From: Asterias amurensis | Lineage: Eukaryota; Echinodermata; Asteroidea; Forcipulatida; Asteriidae | Direction: 5' to 3' | Assembly: GCF_032118995.1 (NCBI RefSeq) | Contig: NC_092662.1 | Coordinates: forward strand, 620,001-684,000 | DNA length: 64,000 bases | In this document: one piece after another, positions 54,101-64,000 of the stretch | Layout: the number at the start of each line of letters is the position of its first letter | Position numbering within the stretch: position 1 is the first letter of the stretch | Position numbers and translations under genes: made by a program | The notes under the pieces: generated by a model | What the model was told of the DNA's origin: nothing | Database searches by the model: none | What the model saw: only the letters and a program-made list of their open reading frames with translations

Positions 54101-57100
54101 CCAACCCACTGTCCAGCGTCCACCACCCACAGTCCACTCAGGGAGCAATTCAATGACCCTTGTCCTTGTAGAAAACTGGACACTAGACAGTTAATCAATT
54201 AAACTATTGTGGCAATAGTTTATGATGGGTGTTTGGAAGGCATCCAGAGGAGGATACATCCCACATTGTTAAAAACCTGCTGTATGGATCCATGAGATGA
54301 CAACATCCATTATTGGACAGTCCAGTTGGACATAGTTTTGAGAAAACTTTGTTGAAGGTGAAACAAGAAAATAAGAATTTGCCCTTCCCTCTGTACATAT
54401 TCTTATGATTTGCCCATTGCTGTCATTTGCTTGTTTCAATTTAAAAATTAAGAATTAAAAACTTTGGCTTCTAAGCCTGTTTCTGCTTTACATAGCAAGG
54501 TTTCTGAACATCAATATTTTAGCACAAACAGCTTTTCCTTTAATTTCTACTTGTAGGATTGTTATACTCACATTTTACTAAGCATTTCTTTTACAAATCT
54601 GTATTAAAAGTTATAATGTAAGAGCAAGACTTAGGCTACAAGTAACAAAGTGTTCTAATTTCAAAAAGCACTTTTCGTTTTGGGATTACATGATCACAAT
54701 CGCTGAATAATTCATTATTTCACCTAGTTTATTGTCAATAGTCAACACAGGAAGCAGAATACAGGTCTCTGTGTTGTTGAAGTGATGCTTGTGAGTTTCC
54801 AATATTCATAACATAGACTGGATCCAGGATTGAATTCGCCAAGGTCAGAGTGCCAAACTCATTGACAAATTTGCCAACAAAACACACATGGAAACTTGAT
54901 GCATTCACTTTTGCTTTTGGAATGTGAGTGAAACTCTTAAAAGAGGCAACAAATATTTACCCACTGAATCAAAGATTACTAGATTGGGGAAATGACTTCA
55001 TCCAGTAATTTGCTTATTAGCAAAAGATTTATTCTTAGCATGTTTCACCCTGATTGAGTGACAGCAAATTATGTTTTTTTTAGTCACACAAGAAAAGTAT
55101 GCTTGTTGTTATTAGTTCTTTCAAAACTTCAAATATTCCCTCGCTCCCAAATTACAAATACTCACTCGTTCCAACTTCAAATAATTGTGTGACCAAATAT
55201 TCACTAGATCAAATTAATTAATTACATAGGCCTACATGTTCAAATAAAATCCATAATATTCCAACATTGCCAATAAGTCAATCCCTAAAGTTTTAGCAAC
55301 TAAAACCAGGAACCTCTTTCAAACTATACATCACTGGGTTTTTAATTAATTTTTTTATTTTATAATTTTTGATTCCCATATAAATCTAATTGATTGTGGA
55401 CCTTAGCTAGCTGTCTCGGTGATAAATGGCTATTGTTTGAAAACACATGTTTGTGTAATTCAAACAAAGGAGAAGGTGCAGCTGCTATATTTAGATAGAA
55501 AGTATAATAATTAATAAACCCATATATGAATGATCTGAATGAATGGCTAATAAAATATTAAATAATACAATGGGCAGCTGCTTATGGTAGTATTCCGATT
55601 TTTGAAAGCATTTTCTTGTTACTCAACTAATTTTTTAGCAAAGTTCAAATTACAAGGGGAGAATCTCTGAAGTGGAATTTGAACCTGTGTCTGCTGTATA
55701 GACATAATGACACTCAACCAACTGAGCTATCTAATGTTGGCAGTCTTTGTATTCGCTCAATACATATATTATTTTTTCATGGGTACCAGTTCAACCAAAA
55801 AAAAAACAATTAAATTTTGTTAACCTGGTAGTTTCCCTTGTGATGTATTGCTTGATATAAAAGTTTCCTACAAAGTTAAAATTTACAATAAGTGAAGAAA
55901 ACTGCTATTTTTAAAGAGAATTTCCCAGAAGAAAATTTGTAGAGTATGGCGAGAGGAAAAATAAATGTGAAAACTTACCAAATTATAATCAATACCATTG
56001 GTTACAGTGTGGCGTCTTGGATCATCCCTCTTGGTGCGTTCTTTGGTCTCGGGTCTCGGTTTGGGTGAGTGACCAGGGGAACGTCTCTCAGGATGACTAC
56101 TGCTGCTTTCAACCCTCTTGCCTTCAACTTCAAGAAAGTGAAAGAAAACAATGTAAGCGGTTATTTAAAAAAAAGATCTCAGCTAAATTTAAATTTGTAT
56201 TCTTACATTTGCCTATAATAGATGCTTTCACCGACTAATTGAGTAACTACAGAAATGTCAAATGTACATTGAATTGTACAAGCTACTTAAAATTGCAGAA
56301 GTTTGCAACAGCATTCTCATTTCAGGGGTAAAATAAGAAGAAAACTCAATCCACATAAAAGAGTTTTGCTTTTTAAATGTTCTACATCTTGCCTTTAATA
56401 ACTAAACCTATATTGTGTATTTTAGATTTGAGATTAAATTAACCATTTTAATACATCAGGAATTCTATTTATGAATGCTTTTTAAGAATGATTACTCATA
56501 ATGTTACAATTTGGTTTCTTATTTTTTAATTTGTCCATAATATGTCAGCGCCCTAGAGCATGTCTACATGATTAGGGGCGCTACATTAGTTTGGGTATTA
56601 TTTTTTAAACCTACCAATTCTTGTTTAACAACCATTATTTAATACTGATGAAAGTTAGGGTACTAAAGATTTATAAAGCACAACCTTGCCAATTGTTGAT
56701 AACATAACTCCCTTTTGAACAATGTGAATTTTTAATCTTTGTACCCTCTTTACATCAACTCAAAAACATGTTGGTATGTCAGGAATGGTTTGTATTGTTA
56801 AATAATGAATTTATCTGTTTTGGTAAGATACGGTAGGCTGAATTTCTAATATGGACTTCATACAGTGTACAAACACTCTGCTGCCAAAACGCAACACACC
56901 AATCTAGATTGGGCGCTTGCACACTTCACTACACTGGACTGGAGATTATTTTCATAACCTTGTTAGAAAAACCACAAATGATTTTGTATCTATGCCTGAT
57001 GGCCTTGCTGAATATGAAGTATTTTACTTCACATGGGTGCTTCGGCTACATGACCTTTGAAAAGTACGTATTCTCTTTTTGCTGAAAAGATTTACATGAC

Positions 57101-58742
57101 CCAAAATAATCAACAATTGAACAAAACTCTCTTCTGTCAAACACTCTCCACATGCTCCATGGTTACTTCACTTGAAAACATACACCAAACCTCTTCAAAG
57201 GATTAGGGGATTACAGAATTTAGCGCTAATTGTCAAGGTGTGAATTTAACAGGTTTTAACTGATGATATAGGATTGTAATTTCATAGGGCATTGCCAGTG
57301 CCACCATTCCCTGGACTTGTCATGAATGCATTATTTGAAAGAGATAATTTGATAAAAGGAAACTTCCCTTTCTCATATAAAAGTTGTCACAAAGAAGCCA
57401 TTTCAACAATGAAACAAATTCAATGTGTGGTGGGAAACGTTTAATATTAGTCTTTAATATAAGACCGACGTTAAAAAAGAATGATATTAGCGGCTCAACA
57501 ATGTTGGCCAAGGTGTAGCATGGGTGTAAGGGACTTGTAACAAAAATTGCTAAATTAACACTAATTGTTGATTTTGTTTTGACGTAGGATTAAAACTGTG
57601 TTGTAAAAGTCTTCAATTTTGGTCGAAACGTCAGGCAACTAATTTGGTTTTTCATTTAAAATAATTTTTTGAGCTCTTAGTCTTTGCTGATAAATCCCCA
57701 TAATCTTTGACAACAAAAAAGAAAGTACAATACAGTACAACTGTTTTTAACAGTTTTCACTGAACTGAAAAAGTGAGAACATTTCTGAGAGCCTATTTTA
57801 AATTTAAAGTATTTTTTAAAGTACAATATAATCTTATTCAACAGCCATCTATAATTCAATAATAATAAACATAATAACTATATTGGTTACATTAATTGTT
57901 CATCATGGATTAAAAGAAGGATATCTGATTCAGTAATTTAGCATAATAATATCAAAAAACACTTAAAACATCTTATTACCAGGGGAACTTGGATGAACAT
58001 AAAGCGCCCCTTGACTTTTCCTTTGAGGATGTGACCCCATCCTTCCATGCCCATTCACGGGTGCACTTGCCGGGAGTGGGTGCCTGGGTTGATACCGTTC
58101 ATAGTCCCCGTCACTCCGCCTCGCTGGACGGTGTGAATCCTTCTGAATCCTCGGATGAAACGGGTCATTTGAGTTAATATCACCCGGTGGTGCTGACCTC
58201 CTCTGTGGCTTCGTCTCCCCCTTCACACGATGCTTAGGGTAGAGTTTATCCTCACTATATTTAGCTTTCTGCACCGCGAGTTCCCAGTTCCTTGAGGGGT
58301 CCATGTTGTTACTTGATAGCGACCGTGGCCTGCCGTTCTGCCCACGGGGAAGCTCCGGTACACTCCGTGCCCTCACAGCCATCGGTCGAACCACGTTATT
58401 CGGTCGTACTGTTGCCATATTCGGGTGTCTGTCTTCTCTTCCCTTCCCAACACCCCTTTCATTGTTTAGGGATAGTTTTATTCCACTGCAGAACCGGTCA
58501 AAGCTGAGTTTTCCGTTTTTTGGAGCCGCTTTCCTGAGACCGTTTAGAACGCCGAATGGCAGGCCGCTCGATCCGCCCTCGGAAGCCCATCGTTTCTCGA
58601 TCTCATTCACATGCACCAACCCGCTACCATCTTCGTCTAAAATATCAAACAGCACTTTCAGCGAAGCGACGAAAGCTTTTGGGAACAGGTCATTAGTTTC
58701 CAGCGGCCTCGACGTTTGTTTTAAAATAACTGAGGTAGCCAT
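48131..58742 (-). CDS. SAPCD2: Suppressor APC domain-containing protein 2-like
   Basis: Six exons on the minus strand: 58742-57980, 56127-55979, 49958-49803, 49423-49322, 48793-48641, 48259-48131. They join in frame to 483 aa (human about 394). The N-terminal SAPC domain includes FVASLKVLFDILDEDGSG (25-42), with an apparently canonical EF-hand loop D36-E47. A long basic, Ser/Pro-rich disordered region follows. Then come RRHTVTNGIDYNL and LKRMKQLEKERDVLLQGLE, continuing through KDWYQRQL, corresponding to the conserved central coiled coil. The final coiled coil (QNRLLTKEVSQKSELITQLE, KAALIRQLFE) ends in TTFI, a class I PDZ-ligand-like C-terminus also present in the human protein. Known roles are in planar cell polarity, spindle orientation and APC/beta-catenin biology. 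Exon 2 has two in-frame candidate acceptors six bases apart (56127 or 56121). The start is the ATG at 58742; the codon further upstream in the open frame is GTG. Confidence 0.92.
55665..55742 (-). mobile_element. tRNA-derived SINE relic in SAPCD2 intron 2
   Basis: Minus-strand A box 'tagatagctcagttggttga' and B box 'ggttcaaattcc' are clear, but the arms do not fold into a full tRNA. It belongs to the same family as 60083-60158 and 35428-35506. Confidence 0.7.
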
Positions 58743-60476
58743 TTCGTTCACATTATCATCTGCACCAGTCCACCATCAGACAACCGTCAGCGCGAAATAA
58801 TTCACCAGACTTGGTTGGAAATTTTGTTCTACCCGCCGCACATTCTCACATTGGATTCGTCAGGTGCCTGTGTGCGGTCGTCCGTACACCTGTCACCTGT
58901 TGAAATGCTGACGGTTTCTAAACACCCCAGAAATCCAAAAGCGAAAATCTTATTTCCAGACATAAAATAAGCCTTTTTTTCATTTAATTCTTGATCAAAA
59001 TTACTCCAAATTAATAATTATCTAATTTATTTGAACAAAGGTATTATATGAATATATTTTTTATTGATGATGAATCTAACCGTTTCTATTTCGCCTATTC
59101 TGCAAAGGTGGTTGGTGTTGGGCAAGTGGGGGCGTTTGTTTAGCAACATGTAATGAAAGGATTTTGTCAGTAGACGTACACAAGCGCTTTCCGATCACAA
59201 TGCACACGTACAGTGATTATAGCTAGTGGTCGACTTAAAAGCCACAAAAGATACTAGCTAGTTTGTCAACAAACGCGACCATTGCAATTAAAGGCATGGT
59301 GAAGAGAGCAAATACCAGGAAATACCAATATCAACTCTTGGGGTGAACAAAAGAATAATTTATGACTCGGTCCAGGAGGTCTTGATAAGATATCTTGACA
59401 CAAACACAATGGTCAGTTCAGATGAAGAAATTACAACTTGTTTTAGTAACACCAACAGACGAATAATCAAAGTACCCTGCAACAGTTTGAAACATCAACA
59501 GCCAGCTTTGAAATAAAAAAAATTGAAATAATTTGTTGAACATGATTGTTAGTATAACTGTCCCATTAAACTTGGGTGCCATCATAAATTCTTAAAAAAT
59601 GAAATGAAAAATCAAACTCAACTTCAATACCAACGATTAATGCCAAACAAATGAATTAGTAAAAGTCATACAATATTTGTTTATTGTAAACTTTCCAATA
59701 TCATTTAATAGATACAATTCATAAAATGCAATGACGTTTGTGTTCAAAACATTAAAAATAAAACAATGTGAATTTGTTTTTAATTGAACTGAGAAGCTTT
59801 TGTATGTAGTAATCTATAAATTAAAGCAACTAAAACAAAATTGCTCATTATTACCTGATTAGTTTGAATCAAACAATTACAACCAATTTGGTATAGCACA
59901 GTCCCAATTTCATAAAGCTACTTTAATGCGGACAGTTATTGCAGCTTTAAAAAATTCTGCTAAGCAAACACAAGCAACAAACCAGTCATGAACCTCACAG
60001 TGCGACATGGTATTTTGACTAGTAGGCACAATTGTTTTGTACTGAGTTATTTTGTTAATAATCAGGTTGAACAGAAAATGGAGAAGAGCAGGTTTTGAAA
60101 CTGTGTACTCCGAATCAGCTTGCCGTCGCTCTACCAACTGAGCTATCTAGCCAGGCTACTGTTGGCGGTTTTTATATTTTGGCTACTGGTATATCTTCTT
60201 CTTTTTTTTTGGGGGGGGGGGGGGGGGTGCCAGTTGGTGCCCTTTAACCTGATACTGCCGTGTAGCCAGGTTTATAATACAAGCTAGGAAACAACAGCAG
60301 AGGGATCACCTTAATGGGATGCAACTTTTTCAGGTTTGTTTTGTGCAAAGATCCAAGATCTCAGGGTTGTTGGTTCGAATCCCACACTGAACTCTCCCCA
60401 TATTAATTCAATCAGCAAACAAAATAAAGGTAACCTATCCAAAGCCAAAGATCGCAATTTTTGTTCTTGTTCATAT
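58743..60476. other. Spacer between WDR46 and SAPCD2
   Basis: It holds the SAPCD2 5' UTR and promoter (right of 58742) and the WDR46 3' UTR (left of 60477). A repeat related to 32708-32890 lies near 59903-60010. A tRNA-derived SINE relic is at 60083-60158 on the minus strand, and a 17-G homopolymer at 60211-60227. I could not pick core promoter elements with confidence. Confidence 0.5.
60083..60158 (-). mobile_element. tRNA-derived SINE relic
   Basis: On the minus strand 'tagatagctcagttggtaga' (A box) and 'agtttcaaaacctgc' (decayed B box) give a tRNA-like head. It is preceded by 'agtagcctggc'. The T arm is broken, so it is not a functional tRNA. Confidence 0.65.
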
Positions 60477-63400
60477 TTATTTCTTGAATCGATCCAGAGC
60501 TGATCGATATCCCAGAGATTCCTCTTCCTGCTTATCTTCCACAGCCTTCTTCTTCTTCGTCGCATCTTGTTTCTTGTAACTCTCCTCTCGAAGCGTCTCC
60601 TATTTAACACAAAAAAACAACAACATAAAGTTAGTATTATCAAAACCAGAGTCTCCAAAAAGTCGTCAAACAGCAATCTTTAGCCGTTCCTTCCAAAATG
60701 GCGGCTACGGCTCTGGCTATAGCTAGCTGGAAGGCTGCATCATCATGCGCTGAAGTATAGGCCGTCATGCGCCAACAATTGAACCCAGAGTTAGAGCTGC
60801 CAATTTGGATACCGCATTAGGTGTACAACAAAGATGAAATATTCAGGGGTGAGAACCATTCCTGAAAGAAAGGTCTGACAGTGGGATCCAAAGTTTAGGA
60901 GGTACATGTATGTTGAAATGATGGCATTTAACCTTTTGGTAACACCTTTGGGTAAGTCTTGTAAACCAAAATCTACATGCATGTTGAACTCAAACTCATA
61001 ACATTTGACAGCAAAGGTCATGGGTTCTTAGTTACTCACCCTCTTTTCTTCTTCTTTGTGACCTTGTCTCCTCTGTTCTTTCTTGGAGGCGGAGCTTCGT
61101 CCCTTCTTCTTAAACCGTGGCTCAAACTTTGGTGGTGACTTCAAACCCTATGATAAGAAACGGAAATCAATTTTTTTAAACGTAAAATAATGTTTTACTA
61201 TTGAAACAAAACTAAGTACCTTAAAAAATCAAATGTTTGCTTGAGACAAACTTGGGGGTTTTGTGAGAGAACTTTGACCTTTGTGGTTAATGAGCGGAGA
61301 GGTCAGTTGATTGTTGCCAAGAAGTTAATAAGTGAAGTGCAGAAACAGGAAATGGAGTCCAAATTCCAAATAATAAATTTGAGAAATGAACATTTGTGGC
61401 TAGGTCAGCTTCAATTGGAGTTTTAACGGTCAGTCAACTACTATTCAAAGTTCAACTCGAGAAACAACGAAAGAGTAAAAATCTTACAAAGAGCTCCTGT
61501 CTGTCTTTGTCTCGTTGAGCCATCGTTGCCTTGTCCACATAACCAATGGCGAAGGGGTCAAGGGTTATCATCTCAGGCTGGATCTGAAAGTAGGTCAAGA
61601 TATCAAAGGTCAAGTTCTGACTTCAATAATATGGGAGATTGATATGGGAACTTAAAACCATCAATAAATATTCATGCATTTTGTTACTCGGGTAGTTTTA
61701 TCAACAGTTGACAGATTAAAACAGTGACTTGAGGAGGTTATATAGGATTCTTGTAGGAACAATACCCGGTTAATTAAGATTCTTGTAACGATGAGAACCA
61801 CATTGGCTGTCAAGTGTACTGCCAATTTGAATCGATCAATCAATAAATCATATAGAATTTATAAAGCGTCTAAATCAAAAGGTTGCCCAAAGGCAATGAG
61901 GCACAGAAGAAATAAAAAGTCATTGATGGTAGGCCTCCTGAAACAAGTGGGCTTTCAGAAGTGTCTTAAATATGTATAAGGATGTTGTGTCCCTGACGTG
62001 ATTAAGAAGTTCATTCCAGAGCTTGGGTCAACAAACTAAATCACTTACAAATTTGGTAAAGAGCATGCAAAGATTCAAATAGGATAAAGAACAATTCTGT
62101 TGTTGAAAGATGACAAAATGATAGTAAAAACATTGAAAATGTTGGGAAAAAAAAAAAAACTTGCAAACAAAAAGTTTAGAGAAAGAAAATTAGTTTGATT
62201 GATATTTTACCTTCTCAAGTAGGGATTTGACTTCTGCTTCTCTTCGTTGTGTTTTGGATTGGTACGGATTGGCTTCCAGTGCATCAAAGTTGGGCTCACC
62301 AGCACCTAAAATAATAATGCACATAAAATTCTCAATTTGAAAAAAGGAATTCATCTTTTCAAGTGTAAAAATTTAACATTGAAAGAATGTGAGATAGTAT
62401 TTGGGATATTTCTGCAGTCGTAAAAACCAAAATCAGAATCTACCACGAGTCAGATTTTGTTAGAGTGGGGAAAGTTGTACGACCTGTCCGAAACCAACGG
62501 CTAAGCTTGATCGCTAAATCAACATGTATTGAATTAAAGCAACAAACACCCTTAGCAACAACCACATCTATAACCGAAAGAAACCATTTTTCATACTGCC
62601 CGAGTAAAGAGAGCTTTTAGAATACATTACAAGCATCTTACCTGGAATGAGTAAACTTGAATATCCCTTAGAGTGTGTGACTCCCAAGACGTCTTCATAG
62701 GGGCAGAAGCTTAACCCACTGACTTGAGACCCTAGGGTATGCCTCATGTAAGGTTTATTCTGAGTTTTAACACAGCAGTCTTTGTAAACCTGAAAGGATA
62801 AGAAAAAGTTATATTCTCAAACTCAATACTTATGTAATTAGTAGACGGAGACCAGCTCAATGATAATGTGTTAGAGCCTTGTCACACGAGGCAACTTTAG
62901 CAGGCAACCAATAACAGTGTATGCTACAGGACCACTTTGGTAGCACATTCTTTTCAAACATTGTGTTACCATTCCCAAGAATATTATAAGATCGTTCGAT
63001 TGTGAATGTATTTTCTTCTTAGAGATTGCCTGGAATCGGTTGCCTGTAAATTGCCCAGTGCGACATGGCCTTAGAAATGCAAGGTGACCACAGCACACAT
63101 TAAGTTGGCCCAGATCAGTTTAGAAAAACATCAATACTCTAAACTTTAATGAAAACTACAATATAAATAAAATAACAGTTTGAACACACAAATAACAAGT
63201 GAAAGTTAACTTCCCACAAGAAAAAATAATGTAAGATGTCATTCAAAAATCCTAATAAGACAACGGAGGAATACCTCAACGACGTTGCCAAGCCCAGCAG
63301 CTAAAAGTCCCCTCTGACTAAAGCTCAACTCCCCTGCACCATGAGACACTCTGTAGACTTGTAATGGCTTGAAGGTTCTTACATCAAAGATCTTCAATTG

Positions 63401-63943
63401 ACGGTCAGTGCTTGCTGTAGCCATATACCTGAGAGAATCAACCAAGGATAGCGGAATTCAGTCTTTATTCAGTCCGCTACCAAATTATTCAGATTTGACC
63501 CTCCACATTTAAACAAAATTTTAGAATAATCATCAGAGGCGTTTTTGATGAAACCATGTGCAACTTTCTATGAATTGTGGTGGATCTGGAATCAAATGAA
63601 ATGTGGTTAACAATTTGACATTTCAATCAGTATGCTCTGATTGTCTTTATGAGATCGCTGTACTTTGTTGCTGTTTGCAGTGCAGCACAAAACAACAAGG
63701 TCCAGCTTACTCCTGAAGGCGATCGTGGCACCGTGATTGAAATGTTGGGTTGTTTAACCACCAGTTCTTTTCAGATAGAGAGCTTTGTATGTACTGATCT
63801 CTCCGCGAACCTCATTAGAATACTTAATTTGGCTTAAACTTACAATCCTTTTGAGTCAATCGCAACAGCTCTGATTGCTGATTTATTACAAAGCATTTTG
63901 ACAACAGGCTCTTTAACATTGGGACTCCAGAATGTGACAGTAC
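60477..63943 (-). CDS. WDR46: WD repeat protein 46, C-terminal part (gene continues off the right edge)
   Basis: Seven exons on the minus strand: 63943-63844, 63428-63275, 62789-62642, 62305-62211, 61583-61488, 61147-61040, 60599-60477. They run in frame to TAA at 60477-60479. Visible are the last WD blades ([54 protein letters not shown]) and then the BING4 C-terminal domain ([36 protein letters not shown]). A Lys/Glu-rich tail ([12 protein letters not shown]) follows, ending SALDRFKK, as in WDR46 orthologues from memory. WDR46 (yeast Utp7) is a nucleolar SSU-processome scaffold needed for 18S rRNA maturation. The N-terminal part and start lie beyond base 64000. No break is seen. Confidence 0.95.
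62871..63074. mobile_element. Inverted-repeat element in WDR46 intron
   Basis: 'agagccttgtcacacgaggc' at the left and 'gcccagtgcgacatggcctt' at the right are imperfect reverse complements. 'ggcaac' and 'ggttgcc' continue the pairing inside. A single similar end occurs near 3741 ('gcccctttcacacgaaagc'). Confidence 0.6.
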
Positions 63944-64000
63944 CTTAGAAAACAAAATCAGAAAAAGAAAGTCAGTAGCTGTGTTTAACATGGAAAAGAT

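Noticed and set aside
55665-60158. Functional tRNA genes at 55665-55742 and 60083-60158
   Set aside because: A and B boxes are visible, but the acceptor and T stems do not pair. They look like SINE heads.

Overview
This is a eukaryotic nuclear window, AT-rich and dense in introns and repeats. It most likely comes from an echinoderm or a close marine deuterostome. The evidence is a secreted SUEL/rhamnose-binding-type lectin, conserved animal genes with ordinary GT-AG introns, and many short TTAA-flanked elements, tRNA-derived SINEs and foldback elements. No bacterial operon, rRNA or CRISPR array is present. I rebuilt exon structures by hand from splice sites and remembered family sequences. 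In all complete models the exon lengths sum to an exact multiple of three.

Layout. 1-5.3 kb: a two-exon secreted lectin gene (3519-4889, +), preceded by a broken copy of its first exon (1646-1767) and surrounded by small inverted-repeat elements. One of these is a perfect 115-bp-arm palindrome with a 9-bp target-site duplication (5008-5266). 5.3-14 kb: no recognisable gene; an interstitial telomeric tract, hairpins and degenerate tandem repeats. 14.0-22.1 kb: an 11-exon monoamine-oxidase-like flavoprotein (+, 466 aa). A 607-bp uninterrupted (AAT)n starts three bases after the start of one of its splice donors. 22.1-33.1 kb: no gene. Its centre is a remarkable structure in which two nearly identical ~635-bp arms in inverted orientation (25101-25735 and 30247-30882) enclose ~4.5 kb of a 48-bp satellite, each monomer of which carries an 18-bp palindrome. 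33.2-37.2 kb: NELFB (-, 5 exons, 574 aa). 38.44 kb: a tRNA-Met gene. 40.0-45.1 kb: mitoguardin (MIGA, +, 11 coding exons, 545 aa). 48.1-58.7 kb: SAPCD2-like (-, 6 exons, 483 aa). 60.5-63.9 kb: the 3' part of WDR46 (-), which runs off the right edge.

The genes do not form a pathway. They are independent genes: transcription pausing (NELFB), mitochondrial fusion and contact sites (MIGA), cell polarity/spindle (SAPCD2), small-subunit rRNA processing (WDR46), amine oxidation and innate or adhesive lectin. The most unusual item is the inverted-repeat-bounded palindromic satellite at 25.1-30.9 kb. The 9-bp-TSD palindrome, the microsatellite fused to a splice donor, and the loss of the flavin-linking cysteine in the oxidase come next. 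Comparisons with named families are from memory and no database was searched.
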